A stretch of DNA of 64,000 nucleotides from positions 42,501-106,500 of the forward strand of contig NZ_AKWY02000023.1 of NCBI RefSeq assembly GCF_000306255.2. Reading direction: 5' to 3'. This stretch comes from Leptospira noguchii serovar Panama str. CZ214. GTDB lineage: Bacteria; Spirochaetota; Leptospiria; Leptospirales; Leptospiraceae. Under the pieces are notes generated by a model. It worked only from the letters and a program-made list of their open reading frames with translations, was not told where the DNA came from and did not search any database. This document shows positions 27,962 through 42,564 of this stretch, piece by piece (the first letter of the stretch is position 1; the number at the start of each line of letters is the position of its first letter). The translations under genes and the position numbers were made by a program.

Positions 27962-28998
27962 ACTGGAATGAAATTCTATTTTGGCTTTTAAAAAGTGTAC
28001 TTTTCTTTTTTATATTAATCACCGCCTGCGCGTATTATACTCTCGCAGAAAGAAAAGTGGCCGGGTTTATACAAGACCGAAAAGGTCCGAACCGCGCCGG
28101 TTTCTGGGGATTGTTACAACCTCTTGCGGATGGAATTAAATTTTTGACGAAAGAGGAAGTTTTTCCCGTTCAAGTAAACAAGATAATGTACCTGATCGCC
28201 CCCGCGATTTCTATGACCTGCGCGATTATGGCTTGGTCTGTGGTTCCGCTCGGAGGACAAATCCCTCTTCCTCAGTGGTTACAAAATAAAACGGGTCTTA
28301 CATTTTTAGATCTACAAATCGCCAATCCAGATACTGGAATTTTATTTTTATTTGCGGTTTCCTCTTTAGCGGTTTATGGAATTATCATAGCAGGTTGGGC
28401 AAGCAATAACAAATATTCGTTGTTAGGTGCAGTTCGTTCTACGGCACAGATGATCAGTTATGAACTTCCTCTCGGAATGAGTGTAGTTTCGATCGTGATT
28501 CTTACAGGTTCTTTAAAACTCACCGACATCAGCGCGTCTCAGGCAGGTCTTTGGAACATTTTCAAACTTCCTGGGTTCATCGCATTTTGCCTGTTCGTAG
28601 TGGCCATGTTTGCAGAAACAAACCGATTACCTTTCGACTTGGCGGAAGCGGAATCTGAACTTGTAGTTGGATTTCATACAGAATACGGAGCGTTTAAGTT
28701 TGCCTTATTTTTTATCGCGGAATATATGAATATGATCACGATGAGTTGTGTCGTAACACTTCTATTTTTTGGAGGGTATCAGGTTCCGTTTGGAATTTTA
28801 GAAGGACACGTATTACAACCGTTAGTTGGACTTGCCTTCTTTTTAGGAAAGGTATTATTTTTTACCTTTTTATTTTTATGGGTAAGGTGGACCCTACCCC
28901 GCTTCCGTTACGATCAACTGATGTCTTTGGGATGGAAAAAACTCATTCCCTGGGCAATATTGAATATACTGATCGCAAGCATTTATATACAATTTTAA
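27958..28998 (+). CDS. nuoH: NADH-quinone oxidoreductase subunit H
   Basis: A membrane subunit with eight predicted helices that forms the quinone access chamber with NuoB and NuoD. Motifs are [20 protein letters not shown] and the acidic stretch [20 protein letters not shown]. 346 residues is normal. It overlaps the nuoF stop (ATGA) directly, so there is no space for nuoG between them. NuoI would normally follow it but nuoJ does. Confidence 0.97.
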
Positions 28999-29011
28999 GA
29001 ATATAATCAAT

Positions 29012-29683
29012 ATGCCATTTACAGATCAACCTCAACTACTTTTGTTTTTTCTATTCGCTTCTGTGATGATACTCAGTTCGTTGGGAGTAATCTTTCATCC
29101 TAATCCGATTACCGCCGCGGTCCTACTCGTGCTCAGTTTTTTTTCCCTGGCCGCGATCTACGCGGTGATGAACGCGATCTTTATCGCTACGATGCAGTTG
29201 CTGGTCTACGCCGGGGCAATTATGGTGTTAGTCGTATTCGTGTTGATGCTTTTGTCTCTCCGAGAGGATAGTCAAAAATTCTTTTTATTCGAAAAACCAA
29301 TTAAAAAATTATTATATTTGGGACTTGTAATGTTCTTGGGGATTCTTCTGACAACTGCGGTTCAAGACGGAATTCCATCCGAAAATACCGAACCGGTTGG
29401 ATACAGATACAGGAAAACGCGAGATGGAATGTCGGCCGATTATTCTTTTCAAATTGGTCAAAAGCATGAGGAACATACCGCTAAAAAAGGACCTAACTGG
29501 CACTATAGAGCGTTCGTTCCGGTTAACGCCGAAGGTAACACCGCCGTAGTCGGAAGCGCGATGTTCTTACGTTATCTTCTTCCTTTCGAACTCATTTCCA
29601 TATTACTCCTCGCTGCGGTTCTCGGCGCCGTGGTATTGGGTAAAAAGAATTTAGGAAAAGGCGAAGAAGGAGGAAAAGTATGA
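29012..29683 (+). CDS. nuoJ: NADH-quinone oxidoreductase subunit J
   Basis: Membrane subunit with five helices; the conserved third helix with [16 protein letters not shown] is present, holding the pi-bulge of this family. At 223 residues it is longer than most NuoJ because a polar loop of about 55 residues, with [20 protein letters not shown] and charged HEEHTAKKG, lies between helices 4 and 5. The final helix with [20 protein letters not shown] follows. The stop overlaps the nuoK start. Confidence 0.93.
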   Translation: MPFTDQPQLLLFFLFASVMILSSLGVIFHPNPITAAVLLVLSFFSLAAIYAVMNAIFIATMQLLVYAGAIMVLVVFVLMLLSLREDSQKFFLFEKPIKKLLYLGLVMFLGILLTTAVQDGIPSENTEPVGYRYRKTRDGMSADYSFQIGQKHEEHTAKKGPNWHYRAFVPVNAEGNTAVVGSAMFLRYLLPFELISILLLAAVLGAVVLGKKNLGKGEEGGKV

Positions 29684-30000
29684 ACCTCTGGATTTCCGGA
29701 ATCCCGGTGCACTATTATCTGATTTTGGCGATGATCATCTTTACGATCGGAGTCGCGGGAGTGATGGTTCGCAGAAGCGCGGTTTTGATTTTTATGTCAG
29801 TGGAATTGATTCTAAATTCCGTCAATCTCGTATTCGTGACTTTTTCGAAAGCGCTTCATCAAGTGGACGGAGAAGTAGTCGTATTTTTCGTCATGGCGAT
29901 CGCAGCGGCGGAAGCGGCCATCGGACTTGCGATCGTAATTGCAATCCATAGGATCAAAAAGACTAGTTACGTAGACGAAATGAATCTGATGAAATGGTAG
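29680..30000 (+). CDS. nuoK: NADH-quinone oxidoreductase subunit K
   Basis: Three-helix membrane subunit with conserved Glu residues that take part in proton translocation: [19 protein letters not shown] (Glu in helix 2) and [19 protein letters not shown] (Glu in helix 3). 106 residues is close to the usual 100. It overlaps nuoJ by four bases and ends four bases before nuoL. Confidence 0.96.
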   Translation: MNLWISGIPVHYYLILAMIIFTIGVAGVMVRRSAVLIFMSVELILNSVNLVFVTFSKALHQVDGEVVVFFVMAIAAAEAAIGLAIVIAIHRIKKTSYVDEMNLMKW

Positions 30001-30004
30001 AAAA

Positions 30005-31951
<1,947 letters not shown>

Positions 31952-31952
31952 C

Positions 31953-33637
<1,685 letters not shown>

Positions 33638-33641
<4 letters not shown>

Positions 33642-35155
33642 ATCTATTCGATTTATTATCTATTTTACCATTTTTGAATATTGCACAAGTCATTAATAGA
33701 AGTATGATCCCGAATGTGCCAGACTTACTTTCCGTTTTACCCGCGCTCATTTTGGCGGCGGGTGGAATATTTTTGATCTGTTTATCCGTATTATTTAAAA
33801 CGAAAGAATTTATAATCGTAAGATACGTTTCGGGACTCATTTTACTTTTAGCGTTTGCGGCCGTATTTTATACTTCGTTTCGATTTCCTGGAAACGAATT
33901 CAACTTTGGCGGACAGATTGAAAATTCTGTATTATCTTTTTGGTTAAATCTGATCTATATCTCTATGGCAATCGGAACCGCCGCGATAGTTCCAAGAATA
34001 TTAAAAAATCATAAAATAGAATTCCCTGAATTTTATCCACTACTTCTATTTGCAACCTGTGGAATGACTCTCATGACTACGGGACAAGATTTTATACTCG
34101 TATTTGTAGCCTTAGAACTAATGAGTATCTGTTTATATATCTTGATAGGAATGGCAAGGAGTGATCTGTTTTCTCTAGAAGCCACATTGAAATATTTTCT
34201 ATTGGGAAGTTTTTCTTCGGGATTTATGTTGATGGGGGTTGCTTTTTTGTTCGGGGGAAGCGGCTCTACAAATATTACTGAAGCTTTAAAACCACTGATC
34301 ATAACAGGTTATCAAGGAAATTTTGCTAAGATAGGATTGGTTTTGTTTATAACAGGAGTCGCGTTTAAGATAGCACTTTTTCCATATCACGCTTGGACCC
34401 CCGATGCCTACGAAGGAGCTTTAACACCTGTTACAGGTTATATGTCCACGGCGGCAAAGGCAGCATCGATTGGATTACTTTTAGTACTTTATACAAAATT
34501 ACCACTTCCACTTGAGAATAGTACTTGGGCGTGGTTGCCTGGAATCCTTGCGTTATGTTCTATGATCTACGGAAACCTACTCGCATTAAAACAAGAAAAT
34601 TTAAAGCGAATGCTTGCATATTCATCAATCGCACACGCCGGTTATGTAGTAGCAGGAATATCTGCAGGAATCAAAGAAGAAGTATTATTTTATTTGATCG
34701 TATATTCATTTATGAGTTTAGGAGCGTTTGCAATTCTCGCTTATTTAGAAGAAGGAACCAGACAAGTAACTTTCTTTTCCGTTCAGTCTTTGTCCGGAGT
34801 AAAACCTTTAACTGCAATAGCAATTAATATTTTTTTTATGTCTTTAGCGGGAGTTCCTCCCTTTGGAGGATTTTGGGCAAAGTTATTCTTATTTCAAAAA
34901 CTTGCAGAATCGGAAACACTCATGAGTCGTATACTACTCATTGGAGGAGTAACCAATTCAGCATTAGCACTTTATTATTATCTAAGAATTGGTATCGCAA
35001 CTTTTATGAGTAGCGACGAAGGAGAAATTTCTCGAAATCATACAGCGCCTTATAGCGTTGGAGTAACTTCGGTCGTAGTCTTGTGTCTTTTAATGGTATC
35101 GGTAGGATGGTTTTTACTAGTTCCAGGTAACTTACAACTTATTAGTGTTAGGTGA
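33638..35155 (+). CDS. nuoN: NADH-quinone oxidoreductase subunit N
   Basis: Third antiporter-like subunit. Motifs are [40 protein letters not shown] and [15 protein letters not shown] segment [20 protein letters not shown]. 505 residues is normal. It is the last gene of the operon; a family B repeat begins 35 bases after its stop and no intrinsic terminator was recognised between them, though the repeat itself may end the transcript. Confidence 0.96.
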
Positions 35156-35189
35156 TTTGCAATGATCCAGTTCCATTTTTGATTAAACT

Positions 35190-35682
35190 AACGTGAGTTT
35201 GGCGTAAAAAAAATAAGAAAGAATTTTCTAAAAATGTAAGTTCCTACAATTTTAAAAATTGGTTTATACAATCGTAATTTGTAATAGTTCCCACAAATTA
35301 AGTCACATTACAAATTTTGAAACAGTATCAGTTCCACAATTTTAGAATTAGTTCGTAAAATCGTAATTTGTAATAGTTCCCACAAATTAAGTCACATTAC
35401 AAATTTTGAAACAGTATCAGTTCCACAATTTTAAAAATTGGTTTATACAATCGTAATTTGTAATAGTTCCCACAAATTAAGTCACATTACAAATTTTGAA
35501 ACAGTATCAGTTCCACAATTTTAGAATTAGTTCGTACAATCGTAATTTGTAATAGTTCCCACAAATTAAGTCACATTACAAATTTTGAAACAGTATCAGT
35601 CCTACAATTTTAGAATTAGTTCGTAAAGTTCAGATCCCTACCTTTTTTTAGAAAAATGAATTCCTTACATCGAACTCACTTT
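35190..35682 (+). repeat. Family B element, internally amplified copy
   Basis: Left end AACGTGAGTTTGGCGTAAAA, right end ACATCGAACTCACTT, flanked by the direct repeat TAAACT on both sides, so this is a whole transposed unit. Its 493 bp exceed the 230 bp of the complete copy at 15155 because the interior is amplified (see the next entry). Confidence 0.8.
35245..35640 (+). repeat. Tandem repeat, about 4 units of 89-90 bp
   Basis: Units begin AGTTCCCACAAATTAAGTCA at 35286, 35375, 35465 and 35554, spaced 89, 90 and 89 bases. Each contains CAAATTTTGAAACAGTATCA and ends in alternating TTAGAATTAGTTCGTA or TTAAAAATTGGTTTATA variants. Near identity suggests recent amplification. Confidence 0.92.
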
Positions 35683-35685
35683 AAA

Positions 35686-35792
35686 CTAAGAGCCTGTCCC
35701 AAAACCCAAAGATTTTTACGCGATAATTCTTTAGAAATTTTTAATAAACTGTAGTAGTTCCCACATTGGAAGGTTTTGGGACAGACTCTTAG
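35686..35792 (+). repeat. MITE family D
   Basis: 107 bp with 20-bp terminal inverted repeats, CTAAGAGCCTGTCCCAAAAC and GTTTTGGGACAGACTCTTAG, one mismatch. The interior has no coding capacity. A minimal relative, two abutting ends, lies at 47602-47631. Confidence 0.82.
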
Positions 35793-35962
35793 AACAAATT
35801 ATAATTTTCAGCCACTTTGAATGCAGTTCGACAAAGAAAAATAGTCATATAAGCCGTCAATTCTCTAAGTACAATGAGTTTTTCAAAAGATATAGTTTCA
35901 ATGTAGGAACTATTATTTTTAATCTTTAAAAACGAAAAAATTCAATACAATTCCCCATTTGA

Positions 35963-36406
35963 TTACAAATGGATTTCATAAAGAAACATATGTCCATCTA
36001 CCGGATTTTCAAAATATACGGACCCACTAGTATATTCATTTTTTGGAATAAACACTTTAAAATATTTCGGCGGATTAAACCAACCTGGCGTATTAGAGTC
36101 TTTCCAATCGAAATATTTACTTTTACTCGATTTCTTTTTCACTTCTTTCAATTGATTCAACTCTTTAAATTCTTTTCTCCATTGTAAAGGCGCCTTGATC
36201 TCTAAAAATAAAGTGTGTTCGTGAGTAATATGAGGAGATTCCCAATATTTACCGTGAATTGCCACAAGATCTTTCGGTAAAGAACTATCACCAGACCAAT
36301 ATAAATATGCAGAAACTGGATCGTCCGTATTGATTTCTTCACAACCATATATAAATAGACCTAGAATGATCCATAAAGCTGCAATCCATAATTTTCTCAT
36401 TTTCAT
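35963..36406 (-). CDS. Putative lipoprotein, 147 aa
   Basis: The signal MKMRKLWIAALWIILGLFIY ends at a lipobox GC (Cys22). The mature part is rich in Trp, Lys and aromatic residues (VSAYLYWSGDSSLPKDLVAI, SNTPGWFNPPKYFKVFIPKN) and may be a small extracytoplasmic beta protein. No family recognised. The ATG has GAGGTAAGG upstream. A small membrane protein gene lies 95 bases upstream on the same strand. Confidence 0.75.
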   Translation of the reverse strand: MKMRKLWIAALWIILGLFIYGCEEINTDDPVSAYLYWSGDSSLPKDLVAIHGKYWESPHITHEHTLFLEIKAPLQWRKEFKELNQLKEVKKKSSKSKYFDWKDSNTPGWFNPPKYFKVFIPKNEYTSGSVYFENPVDGHMFLYEIHL

Positions 36407-36501
36407 AGAACCTTACCTCGATTCACATTCAACAAACTACACGTTATTCTTGTCTATGATTACATTTTATGATTGATAAGATAAAGCCAAAGAAAAGCCA
36501 C

Positions 36502-36810
36502 TCAAAACCATAATATAGGAATATATAAAAAATATAATATATCTTTAGGCCAATTTCTTTTTTTAAGAAAATTAAATAAAATAGAAGCAAATATAAAACC
36601 CAGAGGCCATAAAATACTCACCAAAATTGCAGAAGGCGCAACCCAATCTCCATGTAAGGAATCAGGATGTGGAAAGAAAAACCCAGCTATCGGAAAAATC
36701 AAATAATACAACCCAAAGCCGATGGCCCCCAGAGAAAAAAATCCTAAAAATGCTAAGATTACAAAAATGACGAAGTTGATTTTAACGTTATTAGAAATGG
36801 AGCTCCACAT
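36502..36810 (-). CDS. Small membrane protein, 102 aa
   Basis: Three hydrophobic segments are visible: NFVIFVILAFLGFFSLGAIG, LYYLIFPIAGFFF and SAILVSILWPLGFIFASIL, with a short positively charged tail. No family recognised. The start is an ATG, and the gene is followed by the 35963-36406 lipoprotein gene on the same strand, which may be co-transcribed. Confidence 0.6.
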   Translation of the reverse strand: MWSSISNNVKINFVIFVILAFLGFFSLGAIGFGLYYLIFPIAGFFFPHPDSLHGDWVAPSAILVSILWPLGFIFASILFNFLKKRNWPKDILYFLYIPILWF

Positions 36811-37228
36811 ACATACCGAATACCAGATGACTTTTTCCTGAAAAGCGAATTTTACCGTGAGATTATTTTATAGAATAAAATACATTTAAGATAGACTCAT
36901 TTTCGGCTGAACTGTATTTTTTTTGTTAGTAACTATATAACAGAATATCTTACATTTTGTATTTGAGCAGTTTTTTGAGATAAGGTATGTAGTTATAACT
37001 ATCATATAACTCTGAATCATTAAAAAAATCATTCAAGAAAAAATTTATCTGAACATTTTCTATAATTAGATTTCTAAAGATGAAACAAAAAATCCATTCT
37101 CATTTTCTTATACTTCCACCAAATCTAAAAACATAAAGCTGTAGATAAATAACCACGAGAAGAATTTTAAGAGATTGTCAAGTCGCGGATATTTAAAAGT
37201 CTGTGATCTTATCTGGAGGAAGGACAAA
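36811..37228. other. Intergenic, no feature seen
   Basis: AT-rich gap between divergent genes. No repeat family member, RNA gene or clear promoter was recognised. Confidence 0.55.
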
Positions 37229-37681
37229 GTGAATATAGAAATCGGCAAGGGGTTAAACGGAATTTATTTTGGAATGTCCATAGACGAAGTAAAATCAAAA
37301 TTAGGAGAACCAGACGAAATTTACGACTACGATTACGAAGGCGCTCTATCCACTGGATATGAATATTTTTTAGAAGAATCGGAATACGAATTCGATCAAG
37401 AGGAAGACAATAGATTGTATTCGATTACGATTTCAAATCCATCAATTCGTCTTTTCGGAAAACCAATCATTGGAGAATCCATCGAAACGATTCGACAACT
37501 TCTCAATCAAAACGGAGTCGACGATCTTGAAGAAGATGACGAAGAAGAAGATCATACACATGGAGTTACCGCCTTCTCCGATAAAATTAACGCGATCTTT
37601 CAATTTGAAGAAGATGAACTAATCTTTTTTGGGTTTAGCCCACTATTTAAAGACGATCAGATCGACTGGCCTCAAATCTAA
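37229..37681 (+). CDS. Hypothetical acidic protein, 150 aa
   Basis: I place the start at GTG 37229, which has a strong GGAGGAAGG site 6 bases upstream; an upstream TTG lacks one. The protein begins with [20 protein letters not shown] followed by SKLGEPDE, a pattern (G-I-x-x-G-M-S-x-x-E-V-x-x-x-L-G-x-P) found in small secreted or immunity-type proteins with a tandem SmpA/OmlA-like half-repeat; a second copy, [20 protein letters not shown], is visible. A run of about 12 acidic residues ([12 protein letters not shown]) follows. No signal peptide. Function not recognised. Confidence 0.72.
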   Translation: MNIEIGKGLNGIYFGMSIDEVKSKLGEPDEIYDYDYEGALSTGYEYFLEESEYEFDQEEDNRLYSITISNPSIRLFGKPIIGESIETIRQLLNQNGVDDLEEDDEEEDHTHGVTAFSDKINAIFQFEEDELIFFGFSPLFKDDQIDWPQI

Positions 37682-37833
37682 AATTAAAAATCGATAGAAA
37701 ATTGGTTAAGGAAGCGACTTATAAAATCTCAGTTTCAAATAACTCCGACATTTAAAGGAAACTAAATTGAACAAGATAAAGTTTTAAAAGAATATCAAAT
37801 AGGAATACCAAATTGAAAAAGATCTAACTCGTG

Positions 37834-38886
<1,053 letters not shown>

Positions 38887-38896
38887 ATTTTATCTC

Positions 38897-39442
<546 letters not shown>

Positions 39443-39500
39443 ATATTCAATAACGAACTGACTTTCCAAAAAGTGTCACTAAAAATCAAAAAAAATTCCA

Positions 39501-40391
39501 ATGTCCGCCACGTTTCAAAAATTTTTCCAATTTAAATTCCTCACGATCAAAAAATCTAGAATTGTAAAATCGAATATTTTAAGCCAAAACAAATCACTTT
39601 TTATTAAAGGTGTATCATTTGCTTTCATATGGATTTCTTTTTTTACAAATTTAGACGCAAAGTCGATCCTACTCAAAAACGGGAGAATGATCAATCAGGT
39701 AAACGTTAAAACCATCCCCAATGGTTTTGAAATTACCCATAAAAACGGCAAAGTGGAAAAAATTCCTCTCACAGAAGTGCAAAAAGTTTTTATCTCCGAT
39801 CGAGCACCTGCTCCAGTCAAAAACCAAGAAACCGTAAAAAATCAAGAGATCATAAAAACAAATCCAGTTCCCAATTTAGAAATCTCAAAAGAAGAAAATA
39901 TTTCGAAAAATCAAAAGAAAAAGTCAGGGGTTCGAGTTTTCGCCGAAGGATTAATACCAGGCTGGTCTAGATTGCTCAGAAATGATTCTTATTATGTCAA
40001 AGGATTAGGAGTCTTTTTTGTTTTTGCAGAACTATTCTTTGTCTATAAAAGTTATGTATATTTAAGCCCTGTAAAACAAGCGCTTGAGACAAATCAACCC
40101 CCTACTCCTTTGGACTTGATTGCTATTCTATCCGGAGACCAAAATCTAATGAGTCTCGCCGCTACTTATAGCTTTTATGATAAATCAAAGCAGGTTGTAC
40201 TTTCGGATGGTCAATTGTTAACTAAGGACCGATATGCTTTTGAAAAAGAAGGATTTACTCGCGGTCTTATTTTGATTTTAATTTTAGACGCGTTCTTAGG
40301 ATATAAATTCGAAAACTGGGAAGTTGTGCCTAACGTAAATGCTTCTTATAAAGATAGAGAAATTTCAGGCGGTGTGACCATTCGTTTTTGA
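39501..40391 (+). CDS. Envelope protein with DUF5683-like domain
   Basis: The protein has an N-terminal hydrophobic segment (about 35-55, KGVSFAFIWISFFTNLDAKS) acting as signal or anchor. Residues 54-100 form a small domain, SILLKNGRMINQVNVKTIPN with KIPLTEVQKVFI. A Lys/Asn/Glu-rich linker follows. The second half contains FAEGLIPGWSRLLRNDSYYV with two membrane segments (GVFFVFAELFFVYKSYVYLS and GLILILILDAFLGYKF), reminiscent of DUF5683-type membrane proteins. It is transcribed away from the ECF sigma gene and is a candidate target. 296 residues from ATG 39501; exact start is uncertain. Confidence 0.65.
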   Translation: MSATFQKFFQFKFLTIKKSRIVKSNILSQNKSLFIKGVSFAFIWISFFTNLDAKSILLKNGRMINQVNVKTIPNGFEITHKNGKVEKIPLTEVQKVFISDRAPAPVKNQETVKNQEIIKTNPVPNLEISKEENISKNQKKKSGVRVFAEGLIPGWSRLLRNDSYYVKGLGVFFVFAELFFVYKSYVYLSPVKQALETNQPPTPLDLIAILSGDQNLMSLAATYSFYDKSKQVVLSDGQLLTKDRYAFEKEGFTRGLILILILDAFLGYKFENWEVVPNVNASYKDREISGGVTIRF

Positions 40392-40474
40392 TGATTTCTT
40401 TAAAAAATGTACACCAAACACGTGTTATATGGACTATGTAATAAACAGAGAAATCCATACAATTACCCAAAACA

Positions 40475-41539
40475 TCAGTCTCCGTGCCCTACTTCAAAAT
40501 CGATTTCACAATTGGGAAGAAGCTTTCTAATTTTTTCTTTTTCTTTTGAAGAAAGTGGATTAGAATCCAACTCCAATCTTTGTAAACCTTTCAATTGCCC
40601 TATTTCTTTGGGAAGATTTGTAATTTGATTGTTTCCTAATGCCAACCTTTGCAAATTTTTAAGTTGCCCTATTTCTTTAGGGAGAGTGGTCAGTCGATTG
40701 TTTCTTAAAGACAACAATTGTAAATTTTGAAGTTGGTTTATCTCTTTAGAGAGACTTGCAAGTTGGTTTTCACTTAAATGCAATTCTTGCAAATTTTGAA
40801 GTTGTAAAACTTCTGTTGGTAAAATTGTGATTTGATTACGATCTAAAACCAAATCTCGTAAATTTTGAAGTTGTCCAATTTCTTTTGGGATCGAAACAAG
40901 TTGATTTTCACTCAAATACAACTTTTGTAAACTCTTTAGTTGGAAAACTTCTCCAGGAAAATTTTTGAAATGATTATTGACCAAAATTAATTCTTTGAGT
41001 TCTTGAAGCCCTTCTATTTCTTTAGGTAAAGAAACAATTTGGTTATGGCCTAATTTTAGAGTTTGCAAATTTTTTAATTGTCCAATTTCTTTAGGAATTG
41101 TACTCAGCCGATTCAGAGATAGATTCAATTTTTCTAAAGTTTGAAGTAACAGAACTTCTTTAGAAACGGTTATAAGCTGATTACGAAATAAATCCAGATC
41201 TTTTAAATTTCTTAGTTGTTCTATTTCTTTAGGAAGACTTGCAAGCTTATTGCTGTGTAAACTCAATTCTTGTAAGTTTTGCAACTGCGCTATTTCTTTA
41301 GACAAAGCAGTAAGTTCGTTTCCGCCTAAATCCAATTTCTGTAGATTTTTAAGTTGTCCGATTTCTTTGGGAAAAGTTGTTAAATTTTGAAAACTTAAAT
41401 CTAAAATGCGAACGTTTGATGAATTTTGAAGTGCTTTTGTTAAATTTTTATAAGGTTTTTGTATTTCTTCTGATTGTATTCCGAAAATAAAACAAAAGAA
41501 AATTATAACTTTTAGGATTTTTGTGGATCTATAATTCAT
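40475..41539 (-). CDS. Leucine-rich-repeat protein, secreted, 13 repeats
   Basis: A signal peptide is predicted in [20 protein letters not shown]. From about residue 41 to the C-terminus there are 13 tandem 23-residue repeats of the type [18 protein letters not shown]. This subtype is greatly expanded in pathogenic Leptospira and is thought to act at the surface or in host binding; specific members bind host proteins. No cysteine cap or membrane segment is seen. The 69-base units are similar enough that copy number may vary between strains. 354 residues, monocistronic. Confidence 0.92.
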   Translation of the reverse strand: MNYRSTKILKVIIFFCFIFGIQSEEIQKPYKNLTKALQNSSNVRILDLSFQNLTTFPKEIGQLKNLQKLDLGGNELTALSKEIAQLQNLQELSLHSNKLASLPKEIEQLRNLKDLDLFRNQLITVSKEVLLLQTLEKLNLSLNRLSTIPKEIGQLKNLQTLKLGHNQIVSLPKEIEGLQELKELILVNNHFKNFPGEVFQLKSLQKLYLSENQLVSIPKEIGQLQNLRDLVLDRNQITILPTEVLQLQNLQELHLSENQLASLSKEINQLQNLQLLSLRNNRLTTLPKEIGQLKNLQRLALGNNQITNLPKEIGQLKGLQRLELDSNPLSSKEKEKIRKLLPNCEIDFEVGHGD

Positions 41540-42564
41540 ACGTTGATATTCCCTGTTTTAAATTTAAAGTCTATCGTAATATTCCCAAAGTTAAGTATCA
41601 TCATGTAATGTGTAAAATTCCCTGAACCAAATTGAATGAGCAAACATAGTAGTGCAAAAAGATAAAACGCATGGCCTACAAAATAAAAATTCAAGAAGAA
41701 CACAGTTGAATAACTAATAAAGCAATGTGCTCAGTATTTTTCACTCAAATGAACCTTTGTAATAAAAATTCGCCATATTCAATCCTATAAGTTCTGAGCA
41801 AAACAAACTCTTAGCTTGAACTTAGTACGAGATACGAATTTGGATAACTTCTCTTAAAAATAAATCTGTGCAATAAGAAACTTCTATAAATTCAAAATAA
41901 TGGTTCTAAGATCTGAATCTTATATCAAATCTTTATTCAGTAATACTCACCATATTAAAAATTCAATTTATAAGTTTTCCCAAAATTATTTACTATAAAC
42001 TGTCTCGTTGGGTTTCTTTTAGATTTCTATAAACTTATTATTGCATTAGAGTTTTTGAAAAATTCCATAGTGGTGCAATTAACAAAACTGCTTCAGTCGA
42101 CCGTTTTCGTAAAAGTAAAACAGAAACAGATGGAGAATTAATTTTTAAACAACTCTAATTTTTATAAATTTAAATTTATAAAAAACTTTTTGCGGATCAA
42201 AGTAAAACCGTTATGCGATATTTAAATTATTTTTGAGATAAATTCTAGAAAAACCTAAGGCAACTTTCTATAAAATGAATTTTTTTATTCTATAAATGAC
42301 GTATAACACTGATTTTACGAATAAATTTAATCTTATAAAAACGAGACTAACTTGCTTTAATTTAGAAATAAACTAATGTTAATTTTTTAATTTTATTATT
42401 AAAACACACATAACGTATACGAAAGATATCATAACGTTATTACTTCGCATTAATATTTAAGGAATGAATTTAAGAATTCTTTCTATAAAAAAATTTTTTC
42501 TTTTATAAAAAATTAATAATTTTAATTACGGGAAATATAAAAATCGCAAGGGGAAAACACAAAA
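41540..42564. other. Intergenic before colA: one MITE, no gene seen
   Basis: AT-rich stretch of about 1 kb in front of the collagenase gene. Apart from the family A element at 42047-42157 I see no coding or RNA element. The last 200 bases, rich in A and T runs, may hold the colA promoter but no clear -10/-35 pair was recognised. Confidence 0.55.
42047..42157 (-). repeat. MITE family A, copy 7
   Basis: 111 bp from TAGAGTTTTTGAAAAATTCC to TTAATTTTTAAACAACTCTA, in reverse orientation (core TTAACAAAACTGCTTCAGTC). Confidence 0.85.

Noticed and set aside
35245..35640. Regular repeat array resembling a CRISPR
   Set aside because: Units are contiguous 89-90 bp tandem repeats without unique spacers and no cas genes are near; the array lies inside a family B element.
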